A DNA stretch of 64,000 nucleotides from Latilactobacillus curvatus JCM 1096 = DSM 20019 (GTDB lineage Bacteria > Bacillota > Bacilli > Lactobacillales > Lactobacillaceae). Shown in pieces: positions 1-9,626 of this stretch. The notes below the pieces were generated by a model. It was not told where the DNA came from. It did no database searches and saw only the letters and a program-made list of their open reading frames with translations. The stretch lies in NCBI RefSeq assembly GCF_004101845.1, contig NZ_CP026116.1:1-64000 (forward strand), read 5' to 3'. Position numbers and translations under genes: made by a program. How positions within the stretch are numbered: position 1 is the first letter of the stretch; each line of letters begins with the position of its first letter.

Positions 1-2866
<2,866 letters not shown>

Positions 2867-2958
2867 AAAGGTGCAATGTTAGGCTTTTGAAATGAAATAT
2901 TACTTATTATGCAGTTTTGAGAGAACGAAGTTCTTCTCAGTGCGCAAGCACAAAATAG

Positions 2959-3075
2959 TGTGGTGGCGATAGCAAGAAGGATACACCTGTTCCCATGTCG
3001 AACACAGAAGTTAAGCTTCTTAGCGCCGATAGTAGTTGGTGGGAAACTACCTGCGAGGATAGGACGTTGCCGCGC
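2959..3075 (+). rRNA. rrf: 5S ribosomal RNA
   Basis: 117-nt 5S rRNA from TGTGGTGGCGAT to GTTGCCGCGC, with the conserved ACCTGTTCCCATG and CGAACACAGAAG segments. It starts 92 nt after the 23S end and is identical to the copy at 39437-39553. The 23S-5S spacer is also identical in the two operons. Confidence 0.97.
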
Positions 3076-3085
3076 TTTTATTGAT

Positions 3086-3158
3086 GGAGGTTTAGCTCAG
3101 TTGGGAGAGCGTCTGCCTTACAAGCAGAGGGTCACAGGTTCGAGCCCTGTAACCTCCA
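3086..3158 (+). tRNA. tRNA-Val(TAC)
   Basis: 73 nt with a 7-bp acceptor stem GGAGGTT/AACCTCC and anticodon TAC in loop TTACAA. It is the first gene of the array, 10 nt after 5S. An identical copy lies at 39832-39904. No CCA is encoded. Confidence 0.97.
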
Positions 3159-3160
3159 TT

Positions 3161-3233
3161 GAGTCGTTAGCTCAGTTGGTAGAGCATCTGACTTTTAATC
3201 AGAGGGTCGACAGTTCGAGCCTGTCACGACTCA
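3161..3233 (+). tRNA. tRNA-Lys(TTT)
   Basis: 73 nt, acceptor GAGTCGT/ACGACTC, anticodon TTT in CTTTTAA. Only 2 nt separate it from tRNA-Val, so release depends on processing of a common precursor. Confidence 0.97.
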
Positions 3234-3256
3234 TCGGCCAAGTTACACGCCAAAAT

Positions 3257-3340
3257 GCGGGTGTGGCGGAATTGGCAGACGCGCTAGATTTAGGTTCTAG
3301 TGTCTATATAGACGTGGGGGTTCAAGTCCCTTCACCCGCA
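3257..3340 (+). tRNA. tRNA-Leu(TAG)
   Basis: 84-nt class II tRNA with a long variable arm and anticodon TAG; acceptor GCGGGTG/CACCCGC. Confidence 0.96.
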
Positions 3341-3376
3341 TTCAATTGAATATTCAATGAAAGTTATCTTATTATG

Positions 3377-3449
3377 CCGACTTAGCTCAGTTGGTAGAGC
3401 ATCTGATTTGTAATCAGAGGGTCGGGCGTTCGAATCGTCTAGTCGGCAT
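3377..3449 (+). tRNA. tRNA-Thr(TGT)
   Basis: 73 nt, acceptor GCCGACT/AGTCGGC, anticodon TGT in TTTGTAA. Confidence 0.97.
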
Positions 3450-3456
3450 TAAGATG

Positions 3457-3527
3457 CGGAAGTAGTTCAGTGGTAGAACATCACCTTGCCATGGTGGGGG
3501 TCGCGGGTTCGAATCCCGTCTTCCGCT
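3457..3527 (+). tRNA. tRNA-Gly(GCC)
   Basis: 71 nt, acceptor GCGGAAG/CTTCCGC, anticodon GCC. It is one of two glycine tRNAs in this array; the other, at 4285, reads TCC. Confidence 0.97.
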
Positions 3528-3541
3528 TTCATTATGATTAA

Positions 3542-3627
3542 GCCGGGGTGGCGGAACTGGCAGACGCACGGGACTTAAAATCCCGCGGTAGGTGACTACC
3601 GTACCGGTTCGATTCCGGTCCTCGGCA
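3542..3627 (+). tRNA. tRNA-Leu(TAA)
   Basis: 86-nt class II tRNA. The anticodon stem CGGGA/TCCCG encloses CTTAAAA, giving TAA, and the variable arm is long. Confidence 0.96.
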
Positions 3628-3641
3628 TCATAATGAAAAAT

Positions 3642-3715
3642 GCACCCATAGCGCAACTGGATAGAGTGTCTGACTACGAATCAGAAGGTTGTAGGTTCGA
3701 CTCCTACTGGGTGCA
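3642..3715 (+). tRNA. tRNA-Arg(ACG)
   Basis: 74 nt, acceptor GCACCCA/TGGGTGC, loop CTACGAA giving anticodon ACG. A34 is expected to be deaminated to inosine by TadA. Confidence 0.97.
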
Positions 3716-3720
3716 TATAA

Positions 3721-3794
3721 CGGGAAATAGCTCAGCTTGGTAGAGCACCTGGTTTGGGACCAGGGGGTCGCAGGTTCGAATCCTGTTTTCCCGA
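3721..3794 (+). tRNA. tRNA-Pro(TGG)
   Basis: 74 nt, acceptor CGGGAAA/TTTCCCG, loop TTTGGGA giving anticodon TGG. Confidence 0.97.
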
Positions 3795-3832
3795 TTGTAA
3801 CGTAAGTTACATATTATAAATTTAAGTTTTTT

Positions 3833-3906
3833 GGCGGTGTAGCTCAGCTGGCTAGAGCGTCCGGTTCATACCCGGGAGGTCGGGGGTTCGATCCCCTTCG
3901 CCGCTA
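3833..3906 (+). tRNA. tRNA-Met(CAT), elongator
   Basis: 74 nt, acceptor GGCGGTG/CGCCGCT region, anticodon CAT. Of the three CAT species here, its body most resembles the Bacillus elongator tRNA-Met as I remember it. It lacks the C1:A72 mismatch of the initiator. The identity assignment is inferred. Confidence 0.85.
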
Positions 3907-3921
3907 TTTTTCAAAAAACTT

Positions 3922-3995
3922 GGACCTTTAGCTCAGTTGGTTAGAGCAGACGGCTCATAACCGCCCGGTCGTAGGTTCGAGTCCTACAAGGTCCA
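3922..3995 (+). tRNA. tRNA-Ile2(CAT), lysidine-type
   Basis: 74 nt, acceptor GGACCTT/AAGGTCC, anticodon CAT. The body and its place after Met match Bacillus trnB Ile2, whose C34 is changed to lysidine by TilS so that it reads AUA. The anticodon stem GACGG/CCGCC leaves an A28-C42 mismatch. It could instead be a second elongator Met. Confidence 0.75.
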
Positions 3996-4040
3996 TCGTT
4001 TGGTGAGATTTTGTAGGTGGTTATAATATTTTTATATTAT

Positions 4041-4114
<74 letters not shown>

Positions 4115-4116
4115 TT

Positions 4117-4190
4117 GGTCGCATGGTCTAGCTGGTTAGGACGCCTGCCTGTCACGCAGGAGATCACGGGTTCGAGTCCCGTTGTGACCG
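4117..4190 (+). tRNA. tRNA-Asp(GTC), copy 1
   Basis: 74 nt, acceptor GGTCGCA/TGTGACC, anticodon GTC. Identical genes are at 4827 and 39908. Confidence 0.97.
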
Positions 4191-4199
4191 TTTCAAAAT

Positions 4200-4272
4200 G
4201 GCTCAGTAGCTCAGTTGGTAGAGCAATGGATTGAAGCTCCATGTGTCGGCAGTTCGATTCTGTCCTGCGCCA
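4200..4272 (+). tRNA. tRNA-Phe(GAA), copy 1
   Basis: 73 nt, anticodon GAA in TTGAAGC. The acceptor stem GGCTCAG/CTGCGCC carries a U4-C69 mismatch that is also present in the second copy at 4910. Confidence 0.95.
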
Positions 4273-4284
4273 TATCATGAATAT

Positions 4285-4355
4285 GCGGGTGTAGTTTAGT
4301 GGTAAAACCACAGCCTTCCAAGCTGTTGTCGCGAGTCCGATTCTCGTCACCCGCT
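4285..4355 (+). tRNA. tRNA-Gly(TCC)
   Basis: 71 nt, acceptor GCGGGTG/CACCCGC, anticodon TCC in CTTCCAA. Confidence 0.97.
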
Positions 4356-4361
4356 TTTCAT

Positions 4362-4435
<74 letters not shown>

Positions 4436-4450
4436 TTATCTAAATAATAT

Positions 4451-4538
4451 GGAGAAGTACTCAAGTGGCTGAAGAGGCGCCCCTGCTAAGGGTGTAGGTC
4501 GGGAAACTGGCGCGAGGGTTCAAATCCCTCCTTCTCCG
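4451..4538 (+). tRNA. tRNA-Ser(GCT)
   Basis: 88-nt class II tRNA, acceptor GGAGAAG/CTTCTCC with discriminator G, anticodon GCT. Confidence 0.96.
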
Positions 4539-4546
4539 TTTTGTAT

Positions 4547-4618
4547 GGCCCGTTGGTCAAGTGGTTAAGACACCGCCCTTTCACGGCGGTATCATGGGTT
4601 CAAATCCCGTACGGGTCA
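4547..4618 (+). tRNA. tRNA-Glu(TTC), copy 1
   Basis: 72 nt, anticodon TTC, acceptor GGCCCGT/ACGGGTC. Identical to 39753-39824. Confidence 0.97.
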
Positions 4619-4649
4619 TTGTAACAATGTTACATTTTATATGTTTTAT

Positions 4650-4740
4650 GGAGAATTACCCAAGTCTGGCTGAAGGGAACGGTCTTGAAAACCGTCAGGT
4701 GGGTTCTGCCCACGCGAGAGTTCGAATCTCTCATTCTCCT
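4650..4740 (+). tRNA. tRNA-Ser(TGA)
   Basis: 91-nt class II tRNA, anticodon stem ACGGT/ACCGT around CTTGAAA giving TGA, acceptor GGAGAAT/ATTCTCC. The base following the acceptor is T, whereas the other serine tRNAs here have G. Confidence 0.95.
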
Positions 4741-4749
4741 TTATATTAT

Positions 4750-4823
<74 letters not shown>

Positions 4824-4826
4824 TTT

Positions 4827-4900
4827 GGTCGCATGGTCTAGCTGGTTAGGACGCCTGCCTGTCACGCAGGAGATCACGGGTTCGAGTCCCGTTGTGACCG
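4827..4900 (+). tRNA. tRNA-Asp(GTC), copy 2
   Basis: Identical to 4117-4190. The spacer before it has one extra T, the only difference I see between the two blocks. Confidence 0.97.
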
Positions 4901-4909
4901 TTTCAAAAT

Positions 4910-4982
4910 GGCTCAGTAGCTCAGTTGGTAGAGCAATGGATTGAAGCTCCATGTGTCGGCAGTTCGATTCTGTCCTGCGCCA
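4910..4982 (+). tRNA. tRNA-Phe(GAA), copy 2
   Basis: Identical to 4200-4272, including the U4-C69 acceptor mismatch. Confidence 0.95.
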
Positions 4983-4987
4983 TTTTT

Positions 4988-5068
4988 GGAGGAGTAGCGA
5001 AGTGGCTAAACGCGGCGGACTGTAAATCCGCTCCTTCGGGTTCGGTGGTTCGAATCCACTCTCCTCCA
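4988..5068 (+). tRNA. tRNA-Tyr(GTA)
   Basis: 81-nt class II tRNA, anticodon GTA in CTGTAAA, acceptor GGAGGAG/CTCCTCC. Confidence 0.96.
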
Positions 5069-5076
5069 TATTTTTT

Positions 5077-5147
5077 AGGGATATAGTTTAAAGGTAGAAC
5101 TACGGTCTCCAAAACCGTCAGTGTGGGTTCAATTCCTACTATCCCTG
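5077..5147 (+). tRNA. tRNA-Trp(CCA)
   Basis: 71 nt, acceptor AGGGATA/TATCCCT, anticodon CCA in CTCCAAA. Confidence 0.96.
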
Positions 5148-5160
5148 TTTATATTATAGC

Positions 5161-5189
5161 TTGCATATTATGTGTGAATGTAGTATAAT
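5161..5189 (+). promoter_or_regulatory. Possible internal promoter of the tRNA array
   Basis: TTGCAT (5161-5166), 17-nt spacer, TATAAT (5184-5189), 17 nt before tRNA-His. The -10 is perfect but the -35 matches only three consensus bases. It could drive His-Gln-Cys-Leu separately from the rRNA operon. Confidence 0.4.
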
Positions 5190-5205
5190 TATTCATGTTA
5201 ATGAT

Positions 5206-5279
5206 GGCGGTATTGGTGAAGTGGTTAACACATCGGTTTGTGGATCCGACATACGTGGGTTCGATTCCCACATACCGCC
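5206..5279 (+). tRNA. tRNA-His(GTG)
   Basis: 74 nt including the extra G(-1) paired with C73 that identifies histidine tRNA; anticodon GTG in TTGTGGA. Confidence 0.95.
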
Positions 5280-5287
5280 TTTATTCT

Positions 5288-5359
5288 TGGGCTATGGCCA
5301 AGCGGTAAGGCAACAGGTTTTGATCCTGTCATGCGCTGGTTCGAATCCAGCTAGCCCAA
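5288..5359 (+). tRNA. tRNA-Gln(TTG)
   Basis: 72 nt, acceptor TGGGCTA/TAGCCCA, anticodon TTG. Confidence 0.96.
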
Positions 5360-5393
5360 TTTACTTTTTAAGGGACAGGATTTGTTCTTTTAT

Positions 5394-5464
<71 letters not shown>

Positions 5465-5498
5465 TTGCGTTTAGGCGCTAACCTTAATTGGTCAAAAT

Positions 5499-5582
5499 GC
5501 CGGTGTGGCGGAATTGGCAGACGCGCGGGATTCAAAATCCCGTTTCCTCACGGAAGTATCGGTTCGACCCCGATCACCGGTA
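5499..5582 (+). tRNA. tRNA-Leu(CAA)
   Basis: 84-nt class II tRNA, anticodon stem CGGGA/TCCCG around TTCAAAA giving CAA. Last gene of the 27-gene array. Confidence 0.96.
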
Positions 5583-5604
5583 TAATTGAACATTATACAG
5601 TTTT

Positions 5605-5633
5605 AAAAAGCCTTAGAGATAGGGCTTTTTTTG
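5605..5633 (+). terminator. Terminator of the tRNA array
   Basis: AAAAAGCC pairs with GGCTTTTT across a 9-10-nt loop and is followed by a T run. It lies 22 nt after the last tRNA. Confidence 0.85.
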
Positions 5634-5675
5634 TTGCGTTAATACCATGGTTCTTTTGAATACTAATAGTTAATT

Positions 5676-6718
5676 GGTAGATTGCAAATTTAATCCGAAT
5701 TTTTGGACAAATTTGTCAGCATAACCTGATACGGTGTTTGCCAGTCGAGTATTTTAAGCGGTCGCTGGTTAATTTGGAGTAACGTCGTCGTTAAATCTTG
5801 AGCACTAATGTGCTCAAAACGAGTCCCTTTAGGATAAAAATAACGTAAATTCCGATTAAAGCGTTCATTACTACCACGTTCAGCTGGAGTATAAGCATGG
5901 CAGTAATAGGTCTTAATACCATATTGTGATTCAAGTGATACTAGCCCACTAAACTCAGTGCCACGGTCCACAGTAAAGCTGTGCACCGGACCATTAAAAG
6001 TGGTTAGGAACTTAGTTAGTGCTTCATTAACAGTCGCTGTCGTCCGATCTTTTAACCGGTATGCCCAAAGGAACCGTGATTTGCGATCGATTAAAGTTAA
6101 TAAAACTGCCTTACTATGCCCACGAGGACCAACGACTGTATCTAGTTCAAAATCGCCGATGCGCTTACGTTGATTAATCATCATGGGACGCTGTTCAATT
6201 GATCGCCCCAAAGATTGATTATATTTGGATCGTTGGTCAACGTTACGCCGTTGGCGTACGCCATGTTCAGGTAGATCATTCAAGGAGAAACCAATTCTCC
6301 CCTGATTTAGCCAATTATAAATAGATTTAGTAGCTAGTTTAAATTCGTGAGCAATCATTCCTGGTGACCAGCTTAGACGTAAATGGTTGAGAATTTTTTG
6401 CTTTAACTCATCGCTCAGCTTAGTTTTCCGACCACATCGTGATCGCTTGTATTCGGCATCTGTTTGTGCTAATTCAGCCTGATAAGGTTGACATCGAGAT
6501 AATTCATAAGAAATTGTTGACGGTGATCGGTTCAGCCGAACGCCCATTTGGATATTGGACAGCCCTAGTTCACAAAAGGTTTCGATTTTAATTCGTTCGG
6601 AATAGGTTATACTAGACAAAAGATCAGCTCCTAAAAGATGGGTTTGTGGTAAACACCATTTTAAAGGAAGCTGATCTTTTTTGTCCGAACAGCGTTCGGA
6701 TTAATTTTACAATCTACC
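5676..6718 (-). mobile_element. IS30-family insertion sequence (ISLsa1-like)
   Basis: 1043-bp element. Its ends GGTAGATTG... (from 5676) and the reverse complement ending at 6718 agree at 22 of the outer 24 positions, and a GGACAAA subterminal block is shared. One transposase gene fills the interior. No convincing 2-3-bp target duplication is visible (left flank AATT, right flank TAATA). Together with the truncated gene on its right, that suggests a deletion or rearrangement at the left end rather than a simple insertion. The ISLsa1 name is from memory. Confidence 0.9.
5690..6619 (-). CDS. IS30-family transposase
   Basis: 309 aa, the usual length for IS30 transposases, which move the element by a DDE mechanism. 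The N-terminal 90 residues contain the helix-turn-helix region (motif MSSITYSERIKIE and a second LSWSPGMIAHE segment). The catalytic core has ELDTVVG (first Asp), TVDRGTEF (second Asp) and PAERGSNERFNRNLR (catalytic Glu). The start is TTG, 8 nt after AGGAG on the minus strand. The frame is intact, so the enzyme may be active. The gene lies wholly within the terminal repeats. Confidence 0.95.
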   Translation of the reverse strand: MSSITYSERIKIETFCELGLSNIQMGVRLNRSPSTISYELSRCQPYQAELAQTDAEYKRSRCGRKTKLSDELKQKILNHLRLSWSPGMIAHEFKLATKSIYNWLNQGRIGFSLNDLPEHGVRQRRNVDQRSKYNQSLGRSIEQRPMMINQRKRIGDFELDTVVGPRGHSKAVLLTLIDRKSRFLWAYRLKDRTTATVNEALTKFLTTFNGPVHSFTVDRGTEFSGLVSLESQYGIKTYYCHAYTPAERGSNERFNRNLRYFYPKGTRFEHISAQDLTTTLLQINQRPLKILDWQTPYQVMLTNLSKNSD

Positions 6719-7235
6719 TAATAAGCATTGGGGGGTTGCTAAAAATGACATTAACTATGTGTCACCGAAGCAACTTATTGATCAAATTTGTAATTCCAGA
6801 AAAGTCGGTGCTAATTTATTAATTAATACCGGGCTTGAATTTGACGGTGCCATTCCAGCATTTTCACAGTCGTTATTGAAGATTGTCGGACAATGGATGT
6901 CAGTTTATGGAGAAGCAATTTATGCGACAAATCATTATGAAAATCAGACCTACTTGGCAAGTGGCGAGACAACCGATTTTATCAAAGGAAACTATCTGTT
7001 TGTCTATGGTTTAGGTAATATAGGTAATAGTAATGTTGTGCTGGGTGGCGAAAAGGCGCGGAAGATAGTGTTTAATCAATATCCGCAACGCGTAACTAGC
7101 ATCACTTGGTTAGATAATCAAGCGTTGTTTGAGTTTGAGCAGGCTTTAGACGGGACGCTAACAATTTATGCCAATGCTTTTCAATATGGGACACATTTAA
7201 TTGATCGCGTAGCCACTATAACTGTCGAAGACTAG
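6719..7235 (+). pseudogene. 3' remnant of a GH29 alpha-L-fucosidase gene
   Basis: An open frame runs directly out of the IS right end. It reads NKHWGVAKNDINYVSPKQL, then GANLLINTG and WMSVYGEAIYAT, the C-terminal part of the GH29 catalytic barrel followed by the small beta domain. About 170 residues remain of a family that is usually 430-500 aa. The N-terminal part, where the nucleophile lies, is missing and is not found left of the IS either. The GTG at 6759 could initiate translation but the product could not be a working fucosidase. The SemiSWEET gene follows after 14 nt, so the pair probably served uptake and hydrolysis of a fucosylated sugar. GH29 assignment is by motif recall. Confidence 0.8.
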
Positions 7236-7249
7236 TGACGAGGTAGAAG

Positions 7250-7564
7250 ATGAAAACAAAAGATGTAACGATTAGGTATCAAAAAACAGCGACGGTTCAT
7301 AGTGATCGCAATCAACTGGCTTGGCTTGGAAAGATAGCAGTTGGGACATGTTTCTTGATGTACGTGTCATATATCCAACAAATTATGGCTAATTTAGCTG
7401 GGCACCCTGTGTCGGCGATTCAACCAAGCGTTGCGATGGTTAATGCGACTTTGTGGTTTAGTTACGGTTGGTTTAAACCACATAAAGATTGGCCAATCAT
7501 CATTTCAAATGTCCCAGGAATCATATTTGGGCTGGTAACATTAATTACAATTTATTACCATTAA
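7250..7564 (+). CDS. SemiSWEET-family small sugar transporter
   Basis: 104 aa with three predicted membrane helices (about residues 24-45, 60-75 and 82-102), matching the half-size SWEET/MtN3 fold that dimerises to form a sugar facilitator. Visible family features are MYVSYIQQI in helix 1, the NATLWFSYGW segment of helix 2 and NVPGIIFGL in helix 3. The family moves glucose or sucrose down a gradient; the substrate here is unknown. It sits 14 nt after the fucosidase remnant and was presumably cotranscribed with it. With the IS inserted upstream, its original promoter is lost or replaced. A strong terminator follows. Confidence 0.8.
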   Translation: MKTKDVTIRYQKTATVHSDRNQLAWLGKIAVGTCFLMYVSYIQQIMANLAGHPVSAIQPSVAMVNATLWFSYGWFKPHKDWPIIISNVPGIIFGLVTLITIYYH

Positions 7565-7570
7565 TAGCAA

Positions 7571-7606
7571 AATAACCCGGGTCAATTGACCCGGGTTATT
7601 TTTTTG
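7571..7606 (+). terminator. Terminator after the SemiSWEET gene
   Basis: A near-perfect palindrome with arms AATAACCCGGGTCAA/TTGACCCGGGTTATT, followed by seven T. Confidence 0.9.
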
Positions 7607-7691
7607 ATCAACTTACGCTAAATTAATTGACACCCTTTATGAATGGTATGGTACCATAGGCGTAATTAGAAAAGCGAAGGGATGCGGGCGC

Positions 7692-8543
7692 ATGCGACGT
7701 TCTAAATGGATAATAATCATCATTGGTTTAGGAGTTTTGATTGGCAGTGGATGGTGGCTTTTAGGGCATGCAACGACGCAAAAAGCGCAGCAAATCAAGC
7801 AAACAGAAAATGAACAGCCCACTTTTTATTTGCATGGTTATGGCGGTTCGGCTCGTTCGACTGATAGCATGATCAAAGCTGCTCGCGAACAAAAGAATGC
7901 GACACAGGTTCTCACTGCAACCGTTCGTAAGGATGGTTCAGTTGATTTACAGGGGCGTTGGTTAGCTAAAACGACACGACCAATCGTGCAAGTTGTTTTC
8001 GAAGATAATCGCAATCCTGACTATCAACAAGATGGTGAGTGGTTTAAAAACGTCTTAGTCGCGGTTAATCGGCAGCACAGCTTCAAACGATTCAACGTGG
8101 TGGCACATTCGATGGGCAACTTGACGGCTGTTTATTATTTATTGAATCATGCGACTGATAAACAGTTACCCCGTATGGCGAAGATGGTGAATATTGCGGG
8201 TCATTTTGATGGGATTATCGGGATGGATGATCAGCCTAATCAAAACCAGGTTAAAAAGGATGGCCAACCACAAAAAATGAACGCGACTTATCGGCAACTG
8301 ATGGGACTGCGTAACCAGCTCCCTGCTAAATCGATTACGGTGTTGAATATCTATGGGGATTTAGGCGATGGGACGCATTCTGACGGACGTGTTAGTAATG
8401 CATCGTCACAGTCGTTGCGGTATTTGGTGACGCCTGGTGCGAAGACCTATCAAGAAAAGAAGTTTACTGGTAAAAAAGCGCAGCATAGTCAATTACACGA
8501 AAATCATGCAGTCAATCAAACTGTCTTAGCGTTTTTATGGTAA
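7692..8543 (+). CDS. DUF915-family alpha/beta hydrolase, membrane-anchored or secreted
   Basis: 283 aa. A signal or anchor helix spans residues 6-25, so the hydrolase acts outside the membrane. The fold shows the oxyanion motif FYLHGYGGS (residues 45-53), nucleophile elbow VVAHSMGN with Ser140, a plausible acid at Asp224/226 in YGDLGDG, and a C-terminal His269 or 272 in LHENH. DUF915 proteins of lactobacilli are lipase/esterase-like; the substrate cannot be told from sequence. The gene is monocistronic, with a weak Shine-Dalgarno GAAGGGATG and its own terminator shared with mleR. Confidence 0.88.
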   Translation: MRRSKWIIIIIGLGVLIGSGWWLLGHATTQKAQQIKQTENEQPTFYLHGYGGSARSTDSMIKAAREQKNATQVLTATVRKDGSVDLQGRWLAKTTRPIVQVVFEDNRNPDYQQDGEWFKNVLVAVNRQHSFKRFNVVAHSMGNLTAVYYLLNHATDKQLPRMAKMVNIAGHFDGIIGMDDQPNQNQVKKDGQPQKMNATYRQLMGLRNQLPAKSITVLNIYGDLGDGTHSDGRVSNASSQSLRYLVTPGAKTYQEKKFTGKKAQHSQLHENHAVNQTVLAFLW

Positions 8544-8552
8544 AACATACTT

Positions 8553-8598
8553 AAAAAGTGGTGGCGACAAAAATTAATTTTGTCGCCACCACTTTTTT
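8553..8598. terminator. Bidirectional terminator (DUF915 gene / mleR)
   Basis: A 20-bp stem, arm AAAAAGTGGTGGCGACAAAA, with a loop of about 6 nt and T runs on both strands. Its upper stem GACAAAA/TTTTGTC recurs in several other terminators of this window. Confidence 0.92.
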
Positions 8599-9496
8599 AA
8601 TGTTCAAGACGGTAGTCTCGCGCTGCTTGTTCGAGATTCGAAATGAGAGCTTGTTGTTTTGGCGAGAAGAACTGGGTCTTACGATAGGCTAACGAGATAT
8701 AAAAGATTGGTTGTGGTTCATCCAATAAATCAAGTACCACTAAGTCATCAGCAGGCGTAATACTGGTTTCAGTTAGAAAACCGATGCCGACATTTTCGTG
8801 AATCATACTTTTTAAGACACTAACGTCATTGGTGCGGTAAATAATTTCGGGTTTGATTTGATTGACGTCCGATAAGTTCTTGAAGACCACGGGATGCACG
8901 AATCCTTCCGCGAGCATAATAAATTTCTCGTGGGCTAAATCACGAAAGGCGACCGCTGGTTTCTGGGCTAAGGGACTATCAGGTGCAACTACAATCTTAA
9001 AATGGTGACGTTCGATGACTTTAGCTGTGATGGTATCGGTTTGAAGTGGCGTCGCAGAGCCAAGAAGCGCGACATCTAGTTCACCGGCTTCTAATGAAGC
9101 CAACAATTCTTTGGAACCCCCATCAGCTGTCTTAAAATGTTGAATCGTGCCGTTAGCGGCTAGCTTTTGTGCTAATTTTGAGAAGTAGTAAGTGCCGATA
9201 ATTGGTGGCAAGCCAAAACGCAAATCAGTAGCGTTGAGATTGAGCATGTCGGCCTTTGTTAGTTCAATCTCCGCTAATATTCGCGCGGCATGTTGATAAA
9301 GTTGCTCACCACCAGGGGTAATAATCAATGATTGGTGTGATTGATCGCGCTGAATGAGTTTGGTCGCGAATTCATCTTCAAGGCGTTTGACCGCGTAAGT
9401 GATCGTCGGTTGACTGACCTTGAATTGATCAGCGACTGCCGTAAAATTTTTTAATTTAATTAGCGCAGCAAAATAGGCCAAATCTTTAATCTTCAT
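8597..9496 (-). CDS. mleR: LysR-type regulator of malolactic fermentation
   Basis: 299 aa. The N-terminal winged helix-turn-helix (residues 3-62, with NFTAVADQFKVSQPTITYAVKRLE) is followed by the effector-binding domain of LysR regulators. It is transcribed divergently from mleS-mleP with 130 bp between start codons, the standard arrangement for MleR, which activates malolactic genes in response to malate. The name rests on this position plus family membership. The 3' end abuts the shared terminator at 8553-8598. Confidence 0.9.
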   Translation of the reverse strand: MKIKDLAYFAALIKLKNFTAVADQFKVSQPTITYAVKRLEDEFATKLIQRDQSHQSLIITPGGEQLYQHAARILAEIELTKADMLNLNATDLRFGLPPIIGTYYFSKLAQKLAANGTIQHFKTADGGSKELLASLEAGELDVALLGSATPLQTDTITAKVIERHHFKIVVAPDSPLAQKPAVAFRDLAHEKFIMLAEGFVHPVVFKNLSDVNQIKPEIIYRTNDVSVLKSMIHENVGIGFLTETSITPADDLVVLDLLDEPQPIFYISLAYRKTQFFSPKQQALISNLEQAARDYRLEH

Positions 9497-9532
9497 AAAA
9501 ACTCCTGTTTAATGCAGTTTAGACGTTTCATA

Positions 9533-9590
9533 TAAATCTATTTTATCATAAATGTAAGTTTTGACTATCAAATGTTGAGGCGTGTATAGT
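9533..9590 (+). promoter_or_regulatory. mleS promoter and candidate LysR box
   Basis: TTGACT (9561-9566), 18-nt spacer, TATAGT (9585-9590). Upstream, ATAAAT and TTTTAT (9533-9546) form an A/T-rich dyad of the T-N11-A type that LysR regulators bind, midway between the divergent genes. The promoter is well supported. The operator is inferred from position and symmetry only. Confidence 0.5.
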
Positions 9591-9626
9591 GACCAACATG
9601 ATATAAAAGAAAAGGAGATTTTTAAT

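Noticed and set aside
5670-6725. Target-site duplication of the IS30 element
   Set aside because: Left flank AATT and right flank TAATA do not give a convincing 2-3-bp direct repeat at the repeat ends.
9582-9626. Upstream GTG start for mleS
   Set aside because: It overlaps the -10 box of the proposed promoter; the ATG at 9627 has a strong Shine-Dalgarno and gives the family length.
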